Below are positions 6,981 through 16,220 of a stretch of 35,420 nt of DNA, piece by piece. This stretch comes from a virus: positions 1 to 35,420 of IMG/VR virus record IMGVR_UViG_3300030103_002448. The stretch is one strand, 5' to 3'. Within the stretch, counting starts at the first letter, position 1. Every line of letters begins with the position of its first letter. The notes under the pieces were generated by a model that was given only the letters and a program-made list of their open reading frames with translations, was not told the DNA's origin and ran no database searches. The translations under genes and the position numbers were made by a program.

Positions 6981-9344
6981 TTATAATCCTGCGGTTGTTG
7001 CAATATTGCGATCAAGTTCTTGTTGATTTGTCATATCTTTAGCTACGACAAAAGCTCTTAATGGTTTTGTTTGTTGTTCTGATATGGATGCGGCTAATTG
7101 TGATTCTGGAGATGCACCTACAACATTAAAGTCAGGAGCTTCTACATTTCTTGAACCTGAAGACCCTCCTGCACCGCCTCCACTTAAATTCTTACTGTTA
7201 TACTTTGTACTAGCTATAGCTGCTATCTGTGCAGCACCACTTGCTAAAGTTAATGCTTGTGCTATTTGGGCTCTTACAGGGGATGTGGGGTCTCCAATTA
7301 TTAATTGCGATCCATAAGACAACCACCCTGCCTGAATAGTGTCCATAATAACTTTACTTATTTTAAGACCCTGTTCTACTTTCCAAGCCTTTTTATTAGC
7401 TTCTTCTATCTTTTTATCAAATTGCTTTTTAGCTTCTACCTCATCATGACCTGCTGCTACTCTAGCTTCATATTCTTCTCTAGCATTATTTATCTCTATA
7501 TTTTTTCTAGTATCAGATATTCCTTTTATAACACCAACACCTTGTTTATATATTTCTTGAATTTCAGCGAATCTTCTTTTTTGACGAGCTATTTCAGCGT
7601 CTGCTAATTCTTCTTGTAGTTGTGCTAATTCAAGTTCAGCATTTGCTCTTTCTACAGTACCTTCTTTATATATTTTAACTATACCTTTTTGTAATTCTAC
7701 TTGTGATGTCAATTGTCTAATATTAACCTCTTCAGCCTTACTTTGGAATATATCTAAAATACCTGATTGTGCATCCGCTGCTTTAGCTTGAGCTAATTCT
7801 GTTTCATAAGCTGTTTGTAATACTCTTTTAGCTAATTCTTCATCAAGAATAACCCTTCTATCATTAAAGTTCTCATTAATTGCTTCTAATACCTGATTTA
7901 ATTCTATTTCACCATTTATTATAGATTCATTTAGTTCTTTCTTTGAATCTAACACCGCATCATTAAATCCTTTTCTAGCTATTGCTCTTTTCTTTTCATC
8001 TTTTTCTTCTTTAAGGAATCTATCCAACCTTGTTTGTTGCTGTTCTACAAATTCTTGTTGCCTTAAAGCTTGCGTATCTTTAAATACATTAAATCTTACC
8101 CTATATATATTTTTTTGATTAGCCTCCTCCTGTGTTAGTTTAGCTTGTTCGGTTTGAAGAAATCTGTTTAACGAATCTTGTTCTATCTTTTCAATATCCT
8201 TATCTAAATTAAACAATCCTTGTCTGAAATCACTAAATCTAGCAGTTCTGTCTCTTTTACCTGTGCCGCCATTACCTCCATCAGGATCAGCAGTAAGTTG
8301 TTTCTCTATTTCAATTATTTTAGCAACAACTTTTTCATATTCTTCTACTGTACCTTTAGATATCTCTTGAAATCCTTTTAAAATATCTACATCATCTTCA
8401 CCTGTTAAGAATCTAGCAATAAGTCCTTTTTTACCTACAGTTCCTTGTCTTAAAGCTTCAAGCTCTTGAAATATATTAGTATTTTCATCTAGTATTTTTC
8501 TTCTATCTTCTTCTGAATCAGCACTTATAATAGCTTGTTCAGCAGCTCTTATCTTTTCTCTTTTAACAAACAGTTCTTGATTAGCATCTAATAATGCTTC
8601 TAACTCTCCTCTTAATCTTTGTTGACGAATATACTCTTCTACTTGCTTTGTTAATTTCTCTAATGATGTTTTCTGTTTGTCATAACTATCAATAATGCCT
8701 GGAGAAGCTGCTTCTAGTTCCTTTAAAGCATTAAGCCTTGCTTTTTCAGATATATTATTATCTTTTAATACTTCTATATACCCAAGAAGCTCTCTCCTTT
8801 GACTCTGTACAGTTTCTTCTAAATCCTCTAGTGATTTTTCAAAGTCTTCTACTGCTTTTTGATTACCCTTGAAGAAGTTTATAACGTCATTTCCGTAGGT
8901 AATTAACAACTGAATACTAATTAGAAATATTGATTGAGCTGTAAATAAAGCTGCTATAGCTGACCTTAATCCACCAGCAGCATTTGCTGAAGCAGAAAAT
9001 AAACTTACTAATTGACCCAAGTTATTAGCTATAGCTGTAAACCCATAACTAGCATCTGAAGCTAAACGAGCTGATTCTGCTATGATTGCATTGTTCAGTC
9101 CAGCATTGGTTTTCATATTATTTAGCCCTTTTGAAGCATTAAGAGCTTCAGCAGCTAATCCACTAATTTCAGCTTTTGCTTGTAGATTTTTTATTCGCAG
9201 CATTTCTGCTGCTACCATATTATCTTTTTCAGCTTTAGTTAACTTACTTAAATCTTTGACAGCTTTACTAGTTGCTTGAGAAACTTGTTTAGCTCCAACT
9301 TCCTTAACCTCAACACTAATTATTATCTTTTTAGTATCTGCCAT
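6981..9344 (-). CDS. Tail tape measure protein
   Basis: A 787-residue protein, among the longest here, dominated by Lys/Glu/Gln-rich coiled coil (about 150-650). A hydrophobic segment lies around residues 122-155 (AAGGLRSAIAALFTAQSIFL and following), which may insert into the host membrane during DNA entry. The N-terminus resembles tape-measure starts (KIIISVEVKEVGAKQVSQAT), and the C-terminus is Ala/Ser/Gly-rich. The tape measure sets tail length and is ejected before DNA. The overlapping 49-residue gene just upstream may be translationally coupled. Unusually, it lies at the end of the tail module and directly before head genes. Confidence 0.85.
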   Translation of the reverse strand: MADTKKIIISVEVKEVGAKQVSQATSKAVKDLSKLTKAEKDNMVAAEMLRIKNLQAKAEISGLAAEALNASKGLNNMKTNAGLNNAIIAESARLASDASYGFTAIANNLGQLVSLFSASANAAGGLRSAIAALFTAQSIFLISIQLLITYGNDVINFFKGNQKAVEDFEKSLEDLEETVQSQRRELLGYIEVLKDNNISEKARLNALKELEAASPGIIDSYDKQKTSLEKLTKQVEEYIRQQRLRGELEALLDANQELFVKREKIRAAEQAIISADSEEDRRKILDENTNIFQELEALRQGTVGKKGLIARFLTGEDDVDILKGFQEISKGTVEEYEKVVAKIIEIEKQLTADPDGGNGGTGKRDRTARFSDFRQGLFNLDKDIEKIEQDSLNRFLQTEQAKLTQEEANQKNIYRVRFNVFKDTQALRQQEFVEQQQTRLDRFLKEEKDEKKRAIARKGFNDAVLDSKKELNESIINGEIELNQVLEAINENFNDRRVILDEELAKRVLQTAYETELAQAKAADAQSGILDIFQSKAEEVNIRQLTSQVELQKGIVKIYKEGTVERANAELELAQLQEELADAEIARQKRRFAEIQEIYKQGVGVIKGISDTRKNIEINNAREEYEARVAAGHDEVEAKKQFDKKIEEANKKAWKVEQGLKISKVIMDTIQAGWLSYGSQLIIGDPTSPVRAQIAQALTLASGAAQIAAIASTKYNSKNLSGGGAGGSSGSRNVEAPDFNVVGASPESQLAASISEQQTKPLRAFVVAKDMTNQQELDRNIATTAGL

Positions 9345-9480
9345 AATACACTCTCTTTAATTGTTTCTTAACGTCAGTCATATTGGAACAAGCTTTATAC
9401 TTTCCTTTGGCAATATCAATATTCTCTGATACCCCATACCAATCATCTACCGCTAGTAGTTCTAATATTTGTTTTATCAT
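9331..9480 (-). CDS. Small protein before the tape measure gene, 49 residues
   Basis: The start overlaps the stop of the 751-residue tail gene as ATGA, and the frame runs 14 bases into the tape measure gene. It fills an otherwise empty gap exactly. The sequence has a conserved-looking core, DDWYGVSENIDIAKGKYKAC, and a basic C-terminus (VKKQLKRVYYGRY). It is probably a cytoplasmic tail-assembly factor or minor tail component. The family is unknown to me. The tight overlaps at both ends are the main evidence that it is real. Confidence 0.7.
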   Translation of the reverse strand: MIKQILELLAVDDWYGVSENIDIAKGKYKACSNMTDVKKQLKRVYYGRY

Positions 9481-11732
9481 ACTATATCTTTAGCAAATAT
9501 GTTATATAATTCAATTTCTGATTTACCTGTTATAAGATTAGTTGTTATTGAATTAATTCGAAACATCTTATCTTGTATCTTAATCTGATGATTTAATCTA
9601 TAATTAACTAAAATATTTGGAGGAAGAAAAGCTGTTATCTTAAACATTCTTCTAGCAGCGTTAAATACTCCTTCAACATAAGATTTATAAAACTTATTGT
9701 ATAATGAATTACTTGATATATGGTAATTTATTCTATTCCATTCATCAAATTCATTATCAAAGTTTAATTGTACTGTTGGAGCTGTTTGTGCATCACCTTC
9801 ATCACTCCCATTAGAAGGTCTATAGTAATTTGTTATAGATTCTACACTTGTAGAATTATTTACCCAAGCTATACCTGTAGATATAGATGTTTCTCTTACT
9901 CCATAAAACAATAATGGTTTAACTAAAAGAGTATCATAATCTGCTGTCGGAGGATCTACATCTGAATCTGAATTAAATTCACCACCAGCACAATAGCCCC
10001 ATTGGATATCTGTTATTGTACCTGCTGCTCCTGTATCTAACATTCTCTCATATTTAAAATGAGAAAAAGGTGCTTTTATTTCATATTTAGTTCCTCTATC
10101 AATAATATCTGGGAAGTTTCTCCTAACATTGAATTCTCCATTACCAAATATTTCACCAAATTGATTCTCATGGTTTTTCATTAATACTGTATCAGTTTTC
10201 TCAAACTTAAAGTCTATATCAGTAAAAGGTAATGTTGATTCAACTTCGTGTTGTTTTATATCAACATATTTATCTAATGTTATTGTTTGGGTTAGTTGAT
10301 TATTTACAGCATCACTATAAAAATTATCTAGAGTATCCACATATATTTTATCATAATCACTATCAGTAGGATCTTCTATATAATAAGCTGTAAGGTTAAA
10401 TAACTTAAATATCCCAGTTATAAAATCTATAACTTTCATTGAAGGGAATCTTTGATCCATCAATAATTCAAATGAAGTTTGAGGAGATGTAGAAATAGTA
10501 TAGGTTGAATTAATATTAGTACCAGATAAAGGTGAAGATTCTGTTGCTAATGATATATTAGATATAGTTAATGCTGTTTCTGATTTTATTTCTATTTCTA
10601 TATTAACATTAGTAAAAGTAGTAGTCCCCACAGTAGAAAGAAAAAGTATTACTTCATTAGAAGTATTGCCTACTTTAGATACTACAGTCTCTTCTTTATT
10701 TATTACATCTCTTGTTATTATATTGTATTTAACATTTGCATCACTAACATCAAAAGATAAAGTAAATTTAAAAAATCCAGCACCTGCTGTATTTAATGAT
10801 AAAGTAGTTCCTGTTATTGGAGATGCTCCATTATTTATTCTAAAATCAGGACTCGATGAGGTAAACCCAGATAATTTTTTAGTGAATAGATATCCTTCAT
10901 CATCATCTCTATCATTAAATTCACCTTTCTTACTATTTACCCAAAAATATAAATTACTAAAAGTAGACGAACCAAAGAAGTCTCTAGTAAATGTAATTGC
11001 TGGGTATTGATTTTCTATAGCTTCTATTATATGGATTGCTTTAATGGCAGGTTTTAAATCAGTAAATTTTAATCCTCTACCAAAATTATCGTTACGAGGG
11101 CTACTAGAAGTATCTCCACTATAATATAGATTACCATTAAAAGCATTAGGTGTAGTAGAATTTGTATAAGTCTCTGAATTATAAAATAATCTTTTCTTTG
11201 ATGTTATAAGTGGGTATATAATTGCATCAGATTGAGATACTCCATCAACAGTAAAATCAAGACCATTTTGAAAACCATCTTTAACATTAGTATTTGTATA
11301 TTCATGGTTATAGTTTTCTAGATAGGTAAGATCTGATATTTCATCATCTCCAATTAAATCCTTTATAGAAACTGTTTTACCATAAAATATAATATTATAT
11401 GAATTAGGTTTATTATTTTTTAGTTTAACATTATTGATATTAATCTTGCCTTCTCTAAATCTTAAATGATTTATTTCAATAATAGCTTCTCTTTTCTTTC
11501 TAGAATCAAATGCACCACCTGTTATATTGAAATTATAAAAGTGTCTAAATATTTTATTATTAGTATCGGAAGCTGGTACGTTAAATGATTGAGAAAAGTC
11601 AGTAAATATTTTACCTATATCTCTTAAATCTTGTATTTTAGAAGTAAGCTCTATTGTCTCATTAGAGTATAAATCAACTCTATCATAGTTTCCACTATCA
11701 TTTTTTATATATAACTGTACTTTGTTTTGCAT
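9477..11732 (-). CDS. Large tail protein (baseplate/tail-tip candidate)
   Basis: A 751-residue protein upstream of the tape measure. The N-terminal 130 residues (DLYSNETIELTSKIQDLRDI, IFTDFSQSFNVPAS, NKIFRHFYNFNI) follow a pattern I associate with the first domain of tail-tip or baseplate proteins in Bacteroidetes siphophages. The middle is Ser/Thr/Asn-rich and beta-type. The C-terminus (NHQIKIQDKMFRINSITTNL, LITGKSEIELYNI) looks like a hub-type beta domain. Its start overlaps the stop of the upstream tail gene. It probably forms part of the distal tail structure that contacts the cell surface. No enzymatic motif was seen. Confidence 0.6.
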   Translation of the reverse strand: MQNKVQLYIKNDSGNYDRVDLYSNETIELTSKIQDLRDIGKIFTDFSQSFNVPASDTNNKIFRHFYNFNITGGAFDSRKKREAIIEINHLRFREGKININNVKLKNNKPNSYNIIFYGKTVSIKDLIGDDEISDLTYLENYNHEYTNTNVKDGFQNGLDFTVDGVSQSDAIIYPLITSKKRLFYNSETYTNSTTPNAFNGNLYYSGDTSSSPRNDNFGRGLKFTDLKPAIKAIHIIEAIENQYPAITFTRDFFGSSTFSNLYFWVNSKKGEFNDRDDDEGYLFTKKLSGFTSSSPDFRINNGASPITGTTLSLNTAGAGFFKFTLSFDVSDANVKYNIITRDVINKEETVVSKVGNTSNEVILFLSTVGTTTFTNVNIEIEIKSETALTISNISLATESSPLSGTNINSTYTISTSPQTSFELLMDQRFPSMKVIDFITGIFKLFNLTAYYIEDPTDSDYDKIYVDTLDNFYSDAVNNQLTQTITLDKYVDIKQHEVESTLPFTDIDFKFEKTDTVLMKNHENQFGEIFGNGEFNVRRNFPDIIDRGTKYEIKAPFSHFKYERMLDTGAAGTITDIQWGYCAGGEFNSDSDVDPPTADYDTLLVKPLLFYGVRETSISTGIAWVNNSTSVESITNYYRPSNGSDEGDAQTAPTVQLNFDNEFDEWNRINYHISSNSLYNKFYKSYVEGVFNAARRMFKITAFLPPNILVNYRLNHQIKIQDKMFRINSITTNLITGKSEIELYNIFAKDIV

Positions 11733-12898
11733 TACCTAACATTTTGTATATAACTGTTAGCATATTCAAATTCTACTTCAAAGTTTAATAATTTATCATT
11801 TACTTCAGATTTTACTACAAACGATGATGTAATAGGCTTTACAGGAACTGGTTCTTCTCCTATAGCATTATTTTCTAGTATCCAGCAGTATTCTGTAACC
11901 ATAAGTTGTCTTATAACTTCATTATGATCTTCACTTATAAAACCTGTATTAAGTGTTAATGTTTCTGTATTTTCTACATTTAAAAGTGAATTAGTGTGGG
12001 CGAACCTACTAAAGTCAACTCCAGCAGATGAAGTTGTAAGTATTGTTTTATTATAATCTTCTCTTTCTACAGAAAATTCATCTGTACGTTTTTTAAAGAA
12101 CCATAAATCTTGTAATGCACCAAATTTATTTATAAATGTTATTTTATATGGGCGATGCTTACATTCTTCTATAAGCTCTATAGGATATGAAACTTCAAAT
12201 CCTTTATGGGTTACAAAATTTACAGTATTTACTTCTTCATATTCAAGCTCTTCTCTATTAGTATCAACTGAACTATTATTTCTTATATGGGTCATATCAG
12301 CTCTATATATTTGAGAAGATCCAGTATCTACATCAGCCTTTATATCATCTCTATCTGATGTTATTCTTTCTGTATTACCTCCGAGTATAATTGATTTAAC
12401 AGTTGTAACATCTTTTTTATATTGTATTTTATGGACTCCATCGTTTGCATTATAAAAGGGTATTCGTAGAGGTTCATCTTTTAAATGGAATATTTTAGAG
12501 TTACTAATTAACATATCTTTAGATAATGTAGGATTAATATTCTTATCGTAATATGGAGAATCTTCATATAAGTTCTTATCTTCTGTTTCACCATATCCTC
12601 TAAAAGCAATATATTTTAATCTATTACCTGCTTCTGTGTGGGTTACTTCTGTTCCATTACCGCAGGTTTCAGTAAATGTTCTAACTACTTGCACATCTAC
12701 AAGTTTTGATATTGTAGCATTCCCATAATCACCTCTAAAATCTATTTCAACATAATCTTTTATTAGTTCAGATATCTCAAAGTTTATAGAGGATTCTCCT
12801 GATAATACGTTTTTAGATACAGAGTATTGTGGGGTTGTTGGAGGATTACCAGAATCATATATATATATATTTATTTGTGCTGACTTTAATGTACTCAT
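11732..12898 (-). CDS. Tail/baseplate structural protein, 388 residues
   Basis: A beta-rich protein starting MSTLKSAQINIYIYDSGNPP. Features are an ISELIKDYVEIDFRGDYGN segment (about 42-60), a pair of conserved-looking repeats around FNKFGALQDLWFFKKRTDEF-type sequence in the C-terminal half (the written sequence reads INKFGALQDLWFFKKR), and a C-terminal strand region. It overlaps the next gene by one base and follows another tail gene by six bases, so it is co-expressed with the distal-tail set. The Leu-Trp-Phe-Phe stretch is common in phage tail proteins that neighbour the tape measure in this type of genome. Exact role unknown. Confidence 0.55.
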   Translation of the reverse strand: MSTLKSAQINIYIYDSGNPPTTPQYSVSKNVLSGESSINFEISELIKDYVEIDFRGDYGNATISKLVDVQVVRTFTETCGNGTEVTHTEAGNRLKYIAFRGYGETEDKNLYEDSPYYDKNINPTLSKDMLISNSKIFHLKDEPLRIPFYNANDGVHKIQYKKDVTTVKSIILGGNTERITSDRDDIKADVDTGSSQIYRADMTHIRNNSSVDTNREELEYEEVNTVNFVTHKGFEVSYPIELIEECKHRPYKITFINKFGALQDLWFFKKRTDEFSVEREDYNKTILTTSSAGVDFSRFAHTNSLLNVENTETLTLNTGFISEDHNEVIRQLMVTEYCWILENNAIGEEPVPVKPITSSFVVKSEVNDKLLNFEVEFEYANSYIQNVR

Positions 12899-12904
12899 AT
12901 TTGA

Positions 12905-14233
12905 TTATTTTTTCTGGCTTTGAGTTCCGTATGGGTATAAATTCCATCTATATACATTACCTTCTGCATATACTTGATAATAATTACCTGCATCAAATTC
13001 ATGGTTAAAACTACCTCCCCTAACATTAGCAGGTGGATTAGATAATGATAATCCTGAATATTGACTAGGTATCACTAAACCTTCAACTGTATCTGTTTGA
13101 TAGTAAAATTTAATTTGAAATGGAGGTTTTTTTCTTCTATCTCTTGGATGATAATTTTCTTGAATTTCATATTTATAGTAATTAACATTATTTACTCCTG
13201 TTGGGAAGAATCCTATTTCATTACTTATTTGTATTGAAGATCTTGGTTGTGCATAATTCCATTGTGAATTAGCATAGAATAATCCAGTTCTAAAGAATTT
13301 AAATTTATAAACCCCTCCATTAGAAGATCCTTTTGGATCTATTGTTAATACTATTTCATTTACTCCATCTCTAAAATAAGTTGATTTATCATATCTTACA
13401 GCATCAGTATATTCTCCTAAACCTATTTGATTACTCATTTCAGTTTCTCCATCACTCATACCTAATTCTGTTGTGGCATTATAATCTGAAAAAAAGTGAA
13501 CTCTTCCATCAGCTAAATCAGAACTAACCAAAGTTCCATTGACTTCTAACTTAACGCTTGTTCCTTGTAGTTTTCTCCCAATACCAAATGCAGGTATATT
13601 TTCTACAAGTCTCTCGTGAGTAGGGTCAGCTAAAACTTGTGATACTGGAGGTGTTGGGTCAGGTACTATTGCTGCTGCTGCTGGACAGTTAAATGTTAAA
13701 GAATAATCATCTGTAGGTATTGGAGCTCCTACAACAACTTCTACTGTTTCTGGTGTTTCTGCGGTTTTATTAATGGTTATTGTACCTGTTTGTTCTCCAC
13801 TAGCTAAACCACTAGTATTACCTATTCCTGCATCTATTAAATCTTGTTCAAAATCACTATTGCCTACATACCCTGTCATTTGTAATCCGGGTATTGGAGC
13901 ATTCCATAATGCAACTATAGTTACAGGTATATTAACTTTATAATCTATAGTTACATTGCCTGTTACCTTACCAACTTCTAAAACATATGTTTTTACACCA
14001 ACATCTTCTCCTATATTTATAGTCTCTCCACAATATACGTGTTCAGTTAATTGATCAGGCTGTACATATTCTGGTTGTGGAGTTGCATCATTTGTAGGGG
14101 TTGGTATATCTATAGGTGTAGCTGAAACATCAACTGGACAATCAACAGATAAATCTGGTGAGCCTTCATCTGTTACTGTTATGTAGAATGGACTTCTAAC
14201 ATTTATTTTTTGGGGTATGAGTTTATCTGACAT
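12905..14233 (-). CDS. Tail structural protein with Ig-like/beta repeats, 442 residues
   Basis: The N-terminal half is Pro/Thr/Val-rich and looks like beta-sandwich repeats (VYCGETINIGEDVGVKTYVL, GNVTIDYKVNIPVTIVALWN, SGEQTGTITINKTAETPETV). The C-terminal half is Tyr/Asn-rich with EIGFFPTGVNNVNYYKYEIQ and RRKKPPFQIKFYYQT. Such mixed proteins often decorate tails or act in adsorption. Its start overlaps the stop of the neck-protein gene by one base. No signal peptide or enzyme motif was seen. It could be a tail-surface or baseplate accessory protein. Confidence 0.5.
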   Translation of the reverse strand: MSDKLIPQKINVRSPFYITVTDEGSPDLSVDCPVDVSATPIDIPTPTNDATPQPEYVQPDQLTEHVYCGETINIGEDVGVKTYVLEVGKVTGNVTIDYKVNIPVTIVALWNAPIPGLQMTGYVGNSDFEQDLIDAGIGNTSGLASGEQTGTITINKTAETPETVEVVVGAPIPTDDYSLTFNCPAAAAIVPDPTPPVSQVLADPTHERLVENIPAFGIGRKLQGTSVKLEVNGTLVSSDLADGRVHFFSDYNATTELGMSDGETEMSNQIGLGEYTDAVRYDKSTYFRDGVNEIVLTIDPKGSSNGGVYKFKFFRTGLFYANSQWNYAQPRSSIQISNEIGFFPTGVNNVNYYKYEIQENYHPRDRRKKPPFQIKFYYQTDTVEGLVIPSQYSGLSLSNPPANVRGGSFNHEFDAGNYYQVYAEGNVYRWNLYPYGTQSQKK

Positions 14234-14811
14234 TATTCAGTTTTTATTTCGTAATTATCTCCCTTTTTAATATAACCTGATTTGATAAAAATGTCCTCTA
14301 CATTATCCATCACATCTTGTCCTACAGCTCCTCCAAGAGTATCTAATTTTCCAATAGAAGCTTCTAGAGCCTCCGATATAAAGTTAGTAGGTGCTGTCCC
14401 ATAGAAGCCTATAGAACGTGATATAACACCAGCTAAATTATTTATCTTTTTATCATTCATCGAGACAAACTTACCATTCGCCTCTCGTAGCCTTATAGGT
14501 TTTGCTTTTATCCATTTTGCTATATCTCTTACTGGAGGAGGTTTTTGTCCAGCTTTCCTCCCTTTATCTACAGTAGTAACATAATTAAGAGCTTCTATAT
14601 TAAAAGTTATTTTACCCTCTTCTTCTTTAGGATCTATAGATATATTTCTTCTTAATTGTTTACTAGCATCAATAGGGCTATTAGTATTTCTCCCTCTAGG
14701 ATTCATGGAACGTCTTTTCCTAGAACGACCTATCTCTATCTTTAGTAGTTTTACAATCTCCTGTGAGAAATTATTTAGATAAGATTTAGTATTTTTAAAG
14801 TTGTTAATCAC
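14233..14811 (-). CDS. Neck / tail-completion protein (HK97 gp10-like)
   Basis: A 192-residue basic protein. An N-terminal helix is followed by a charged stretch (RSRKRRSMNPRGR), then SPIDASKQLRRNISIDPKEE, a central beta strand pair ending NYVTTVDKGRKAGQKPPPVR, a WIKAKPIRL motif, and the C-terminal FISEALEASI helix. The order of strand, GRKAG-PP turn and W-I-K motif is typical of gp10-like neck proteins that join head and tail. It overlaps the tail terminator gene upstream by eight bases, which is the expected neighbour. Confidence 0.65.
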   Translation of the reverse strand: MINNFKNTKSYLNNFSQEIVKLLKIEIGRSRKRRSMNPRGRNTNSPIDASKQLRRNISIDPKEEEGKITFNIEALNYVTTVDKGRKAGQKPPPVRDIAKWIKAKPIRLREANGKFVSMNDKKINNLAGVISRSIGFYGTAPTNFISEALEASIGKLDTLGGAVGQDVMDNVEDIFIKSGYIKKGDNYEIKTE

Positions 14812-15286
14812 AAGCAGTTCCTCCGAAAGTTACATTATCATTTCTCATCTCAATACTCATAGTAAGTGACCATCCAGTTAGTAAGTTCTCAAATCTATCT
14901 TCAAACTGACTAGCTGATGGAGTGCCTGATATTTCATACCCTTCATCATTTAAAGAACCCTGTCTAACAGATCCTTGTAATCTATTTATAACAGAAAGCA
15001 TAGTATTTAGAACATCTTGTTTGTTATCTGATAAATATTGTGGGTTATTAGTAGACTGTTTATTATCCTTATGTTCATCTACTATATCCATAGCAATAAC
15101 ATTAAATGTAAAAGTCATTAGTCCTTGACCAAATGAAATATCTGATATTATTAGATGGGCTAATGGGAATATAGTTTGTTTAGATAAGTCTACATCAAAG
15201 ATATCTCCAGATGTAACTGTATTTATAGAATTATCAGATATTAGTGTATTGTATATATTATCTATTAAGTCGTAATATTCTTTCAT
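14804..15286 (-). CDS. Tail terminator (tail-completion) protein
   Basis: A 160-residue alpha/beta protein: N-terminal helix MKEYYDLIDNIYNTL, beta region with VDLSKQTIFPLAHLIISDIS, a strand FTFNVIAMDIVDEHK, helix QDVLNTMLSVINRLQGSV and a final beta section with LLTGWSLTMSIEMRN. This layout is that of small tail terminators which cap the tube when the tape length is reached. The start codon overlaps the stop of the frameshifted chaperone product (TGA inside ATGA). It sits between the chaperone and the neck protein, which is typical. Confidence 0.65.
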   Translation of the reverse strand: MKEYYDLIDNIYNTLISDNSINTVTSGDIFDVDLSKQTIFPLAHLIISDISFGQGLMTFTFNVIAMDIVDEHKDNKQSTNNPQYLSDNKQDVLNTMLSVINRLQGSVRQGSLNDEGYEISGTPSASQFEDRFENLLTGWSLTMSIEMRNDNVTFGGTACD

Positions 15287-15546
15287 CGTTTCATTGATTT
15301 TTTAATCATCATCGCTTCTAATTCGTTTTTCTCCTTTTCAAATACTAAATACATTAAACATTTGTAAAGTGGTTCTTCTGTAACTGTGTCAAACTTTGTG
15401 AGGTCTCCTTTAGCGAGTCCATAAATTGATTGATACCAACCCCATTTTTTTCCAAAGCCTCCTTGAGGTGAGAGGTCTTGACTTTCTTCGCCTGATTCTC
15501 CAAAAAGTTCAGGGAAGCTTTCGATAACTCGATCCCTAAATGATAA
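15283..15546 (-). CDS. -1 frame extension of the tail-assembly chaperone (gpT-like part)
   Basis: This frame is open for 88 codons to a TGA at 15283-15285 but has no ATG until near its end, so it should be reached by frameshifting from the gene at 15354-16046. A slip on the heptamer T TTT TTT gives codon TTA at 15546, then SFRDRVIESFPELFGE, KKWGWYQSIYGLAKGD and PLYKCLMYLVFEKEKNE. The aromatic KWGWYQSIY motif and the following LAKGD are what one expects of the T half of G/GT chaperones, which recruits the tube protein onto the tape measure. The full product would be 254 residues (167 plus 87). No start of its own or alternative function is supported. Confidence 0.82.
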   Translation of the reverse strand, partial: LSFRDRVIESFPELFGESGEESQDLSPQGGFGKKWGWYQSIYGLAKGDLTKFDTVTEEPLYKCLMYLVFEKEKNELEAMMIKKSMKR

Positions 15547-16046
15547 AAAAAAACCACAGCTCCCATAACAACACTTAAAGGCATCTCCCTCATAAGTTCT
15601 TTAACCTCTTCACTAGGACTATAAGGAGCAATAGTATAACTATCTTTTTGGGAGAAATTGACAGGTCTATACAACACAGCCATTACTTTATGCATTTCTT
15701 GCCAATCTCCAATAGAACCTTCTACATCTACATATTCTCCTAAACTCATATCATCTAGTTTAGGTATAAATCCCATATCTACATCTAGAAGCTTGAATCT
15801 TTTAGTTAGTCCCCATTTCTTCTCAAAGGCTTCTTGTATTATTCCTAGTACCTTTTCGAATTCTACTACAGGAATAGACTCCACATCATTAAGGTCAACA
15901 TTACAAAATATTTCAACGAGCTTCTTGTTTAGAAAATCGTTATACTCTTCTCCTTTATTATTATCAGCAATCTTTAAGTATTTCTGATACTGCCCTAAAG
16001 TTATAGACTCTAAAGAAGCTGGTACTGTTAGTTCTATTCTCTTCAT
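15354..16046 (-). CDS. Tail-assembly chaperone (gpG-like), frameshift donor
   Basis: The unshifted product is 230 residues and starts MKRIELTVPASLESITLGQY, with a KKLVEIFCNVDLNDVESIPV segment and a hydrophobic helix at about 157-172 just before the slip site. It is likely to coat the tape measure during tail assembly, with the 254-residue shifted product bridging to the tube protein. The frame-0 tail beyond the slip site (residues 168-230) is Lys/Glu/Leu-rich. Translation of both frames through 15354-15546 means this DNA is coding twice. It is the first gene of the structural operon, after the regulatory region at 16.05-16.7 kb. Confidence 0.75.
   Translation of the reverse strand: MKRIELTVPASLESITLGQYQKYLKIADNNKGEEYNDFLNKKLVEIFCNVDLNDVESIPVVEFEKVLGIIQEAFEKKWGLTKRFKLLDVDMGFIPKLDDMSLGEYVDVEGSIGDWQEMHKVMAVLYRPVNFSQKDSYTIAPYSPSEEVKELMREMPLSVVMGAVVFFYHLGIELSKASLNFLENQAKKVKTSHLKEALEKNGVGINQFMDSLKETSQSLTQLQKNHFTNV
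15545..15555 (-). other. Slippery sequence for -1 frameshifting
   Basis: On the minus strand nine consecutive T lie after GG. Frame-0 codons are GTT TTT TTT TAT (residues 165-168), so bases 15552-15546 form the heptamer T TTT TTT, which allows both tRNAs to re-pair one base back. The -1 frame is blocked by a TAA about 18 codons upstream and stays open downstream to 15283, which limits the shift to this interval. A run of nine identical bases could also allow polymerase slippage. Confidence 0.78.
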
Positions 16047-16181
16047 ATTAAAAGTAATTGTATTTTAAATTATTGTATCTATTCTATTTACAGATGCCAA
16101 AACGGCATAGAGATATATATAGTTATACTGTATATATAGTTACTCATATTACTACATATAGTTATACTACTAATAATAAAC

Positions 16182-16220
16182 TATATATTATATGTGTGCC
16201 ATTTTAGCAGTTCTAAAGAG
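16182..16220. repeat. 39-bp dispersed repeat, copy A
   Basis: It matches 27679-27717 at 33 of 39 positions in the same orientation, including the block TATATATTATATGT and the core GCAGTT. On the minus strand both copies read ACTGCYAAAAYGGCA followed by ACATATAATATATA. Both copies sit at the end of one gene and are followed, in the direction of transcription, by an AT-rich stretch and then the next gene. Confidence 0.75.

Noticed and set aside
7084-7607. Plus-strand open frames across the tape measure gene
   Set aside because: They are opposite to a strongly supported coding frame and have Ser/Phe-rich, low-complexity translations typical of antisense frames. The same applies to all other plus-strand frames seen.
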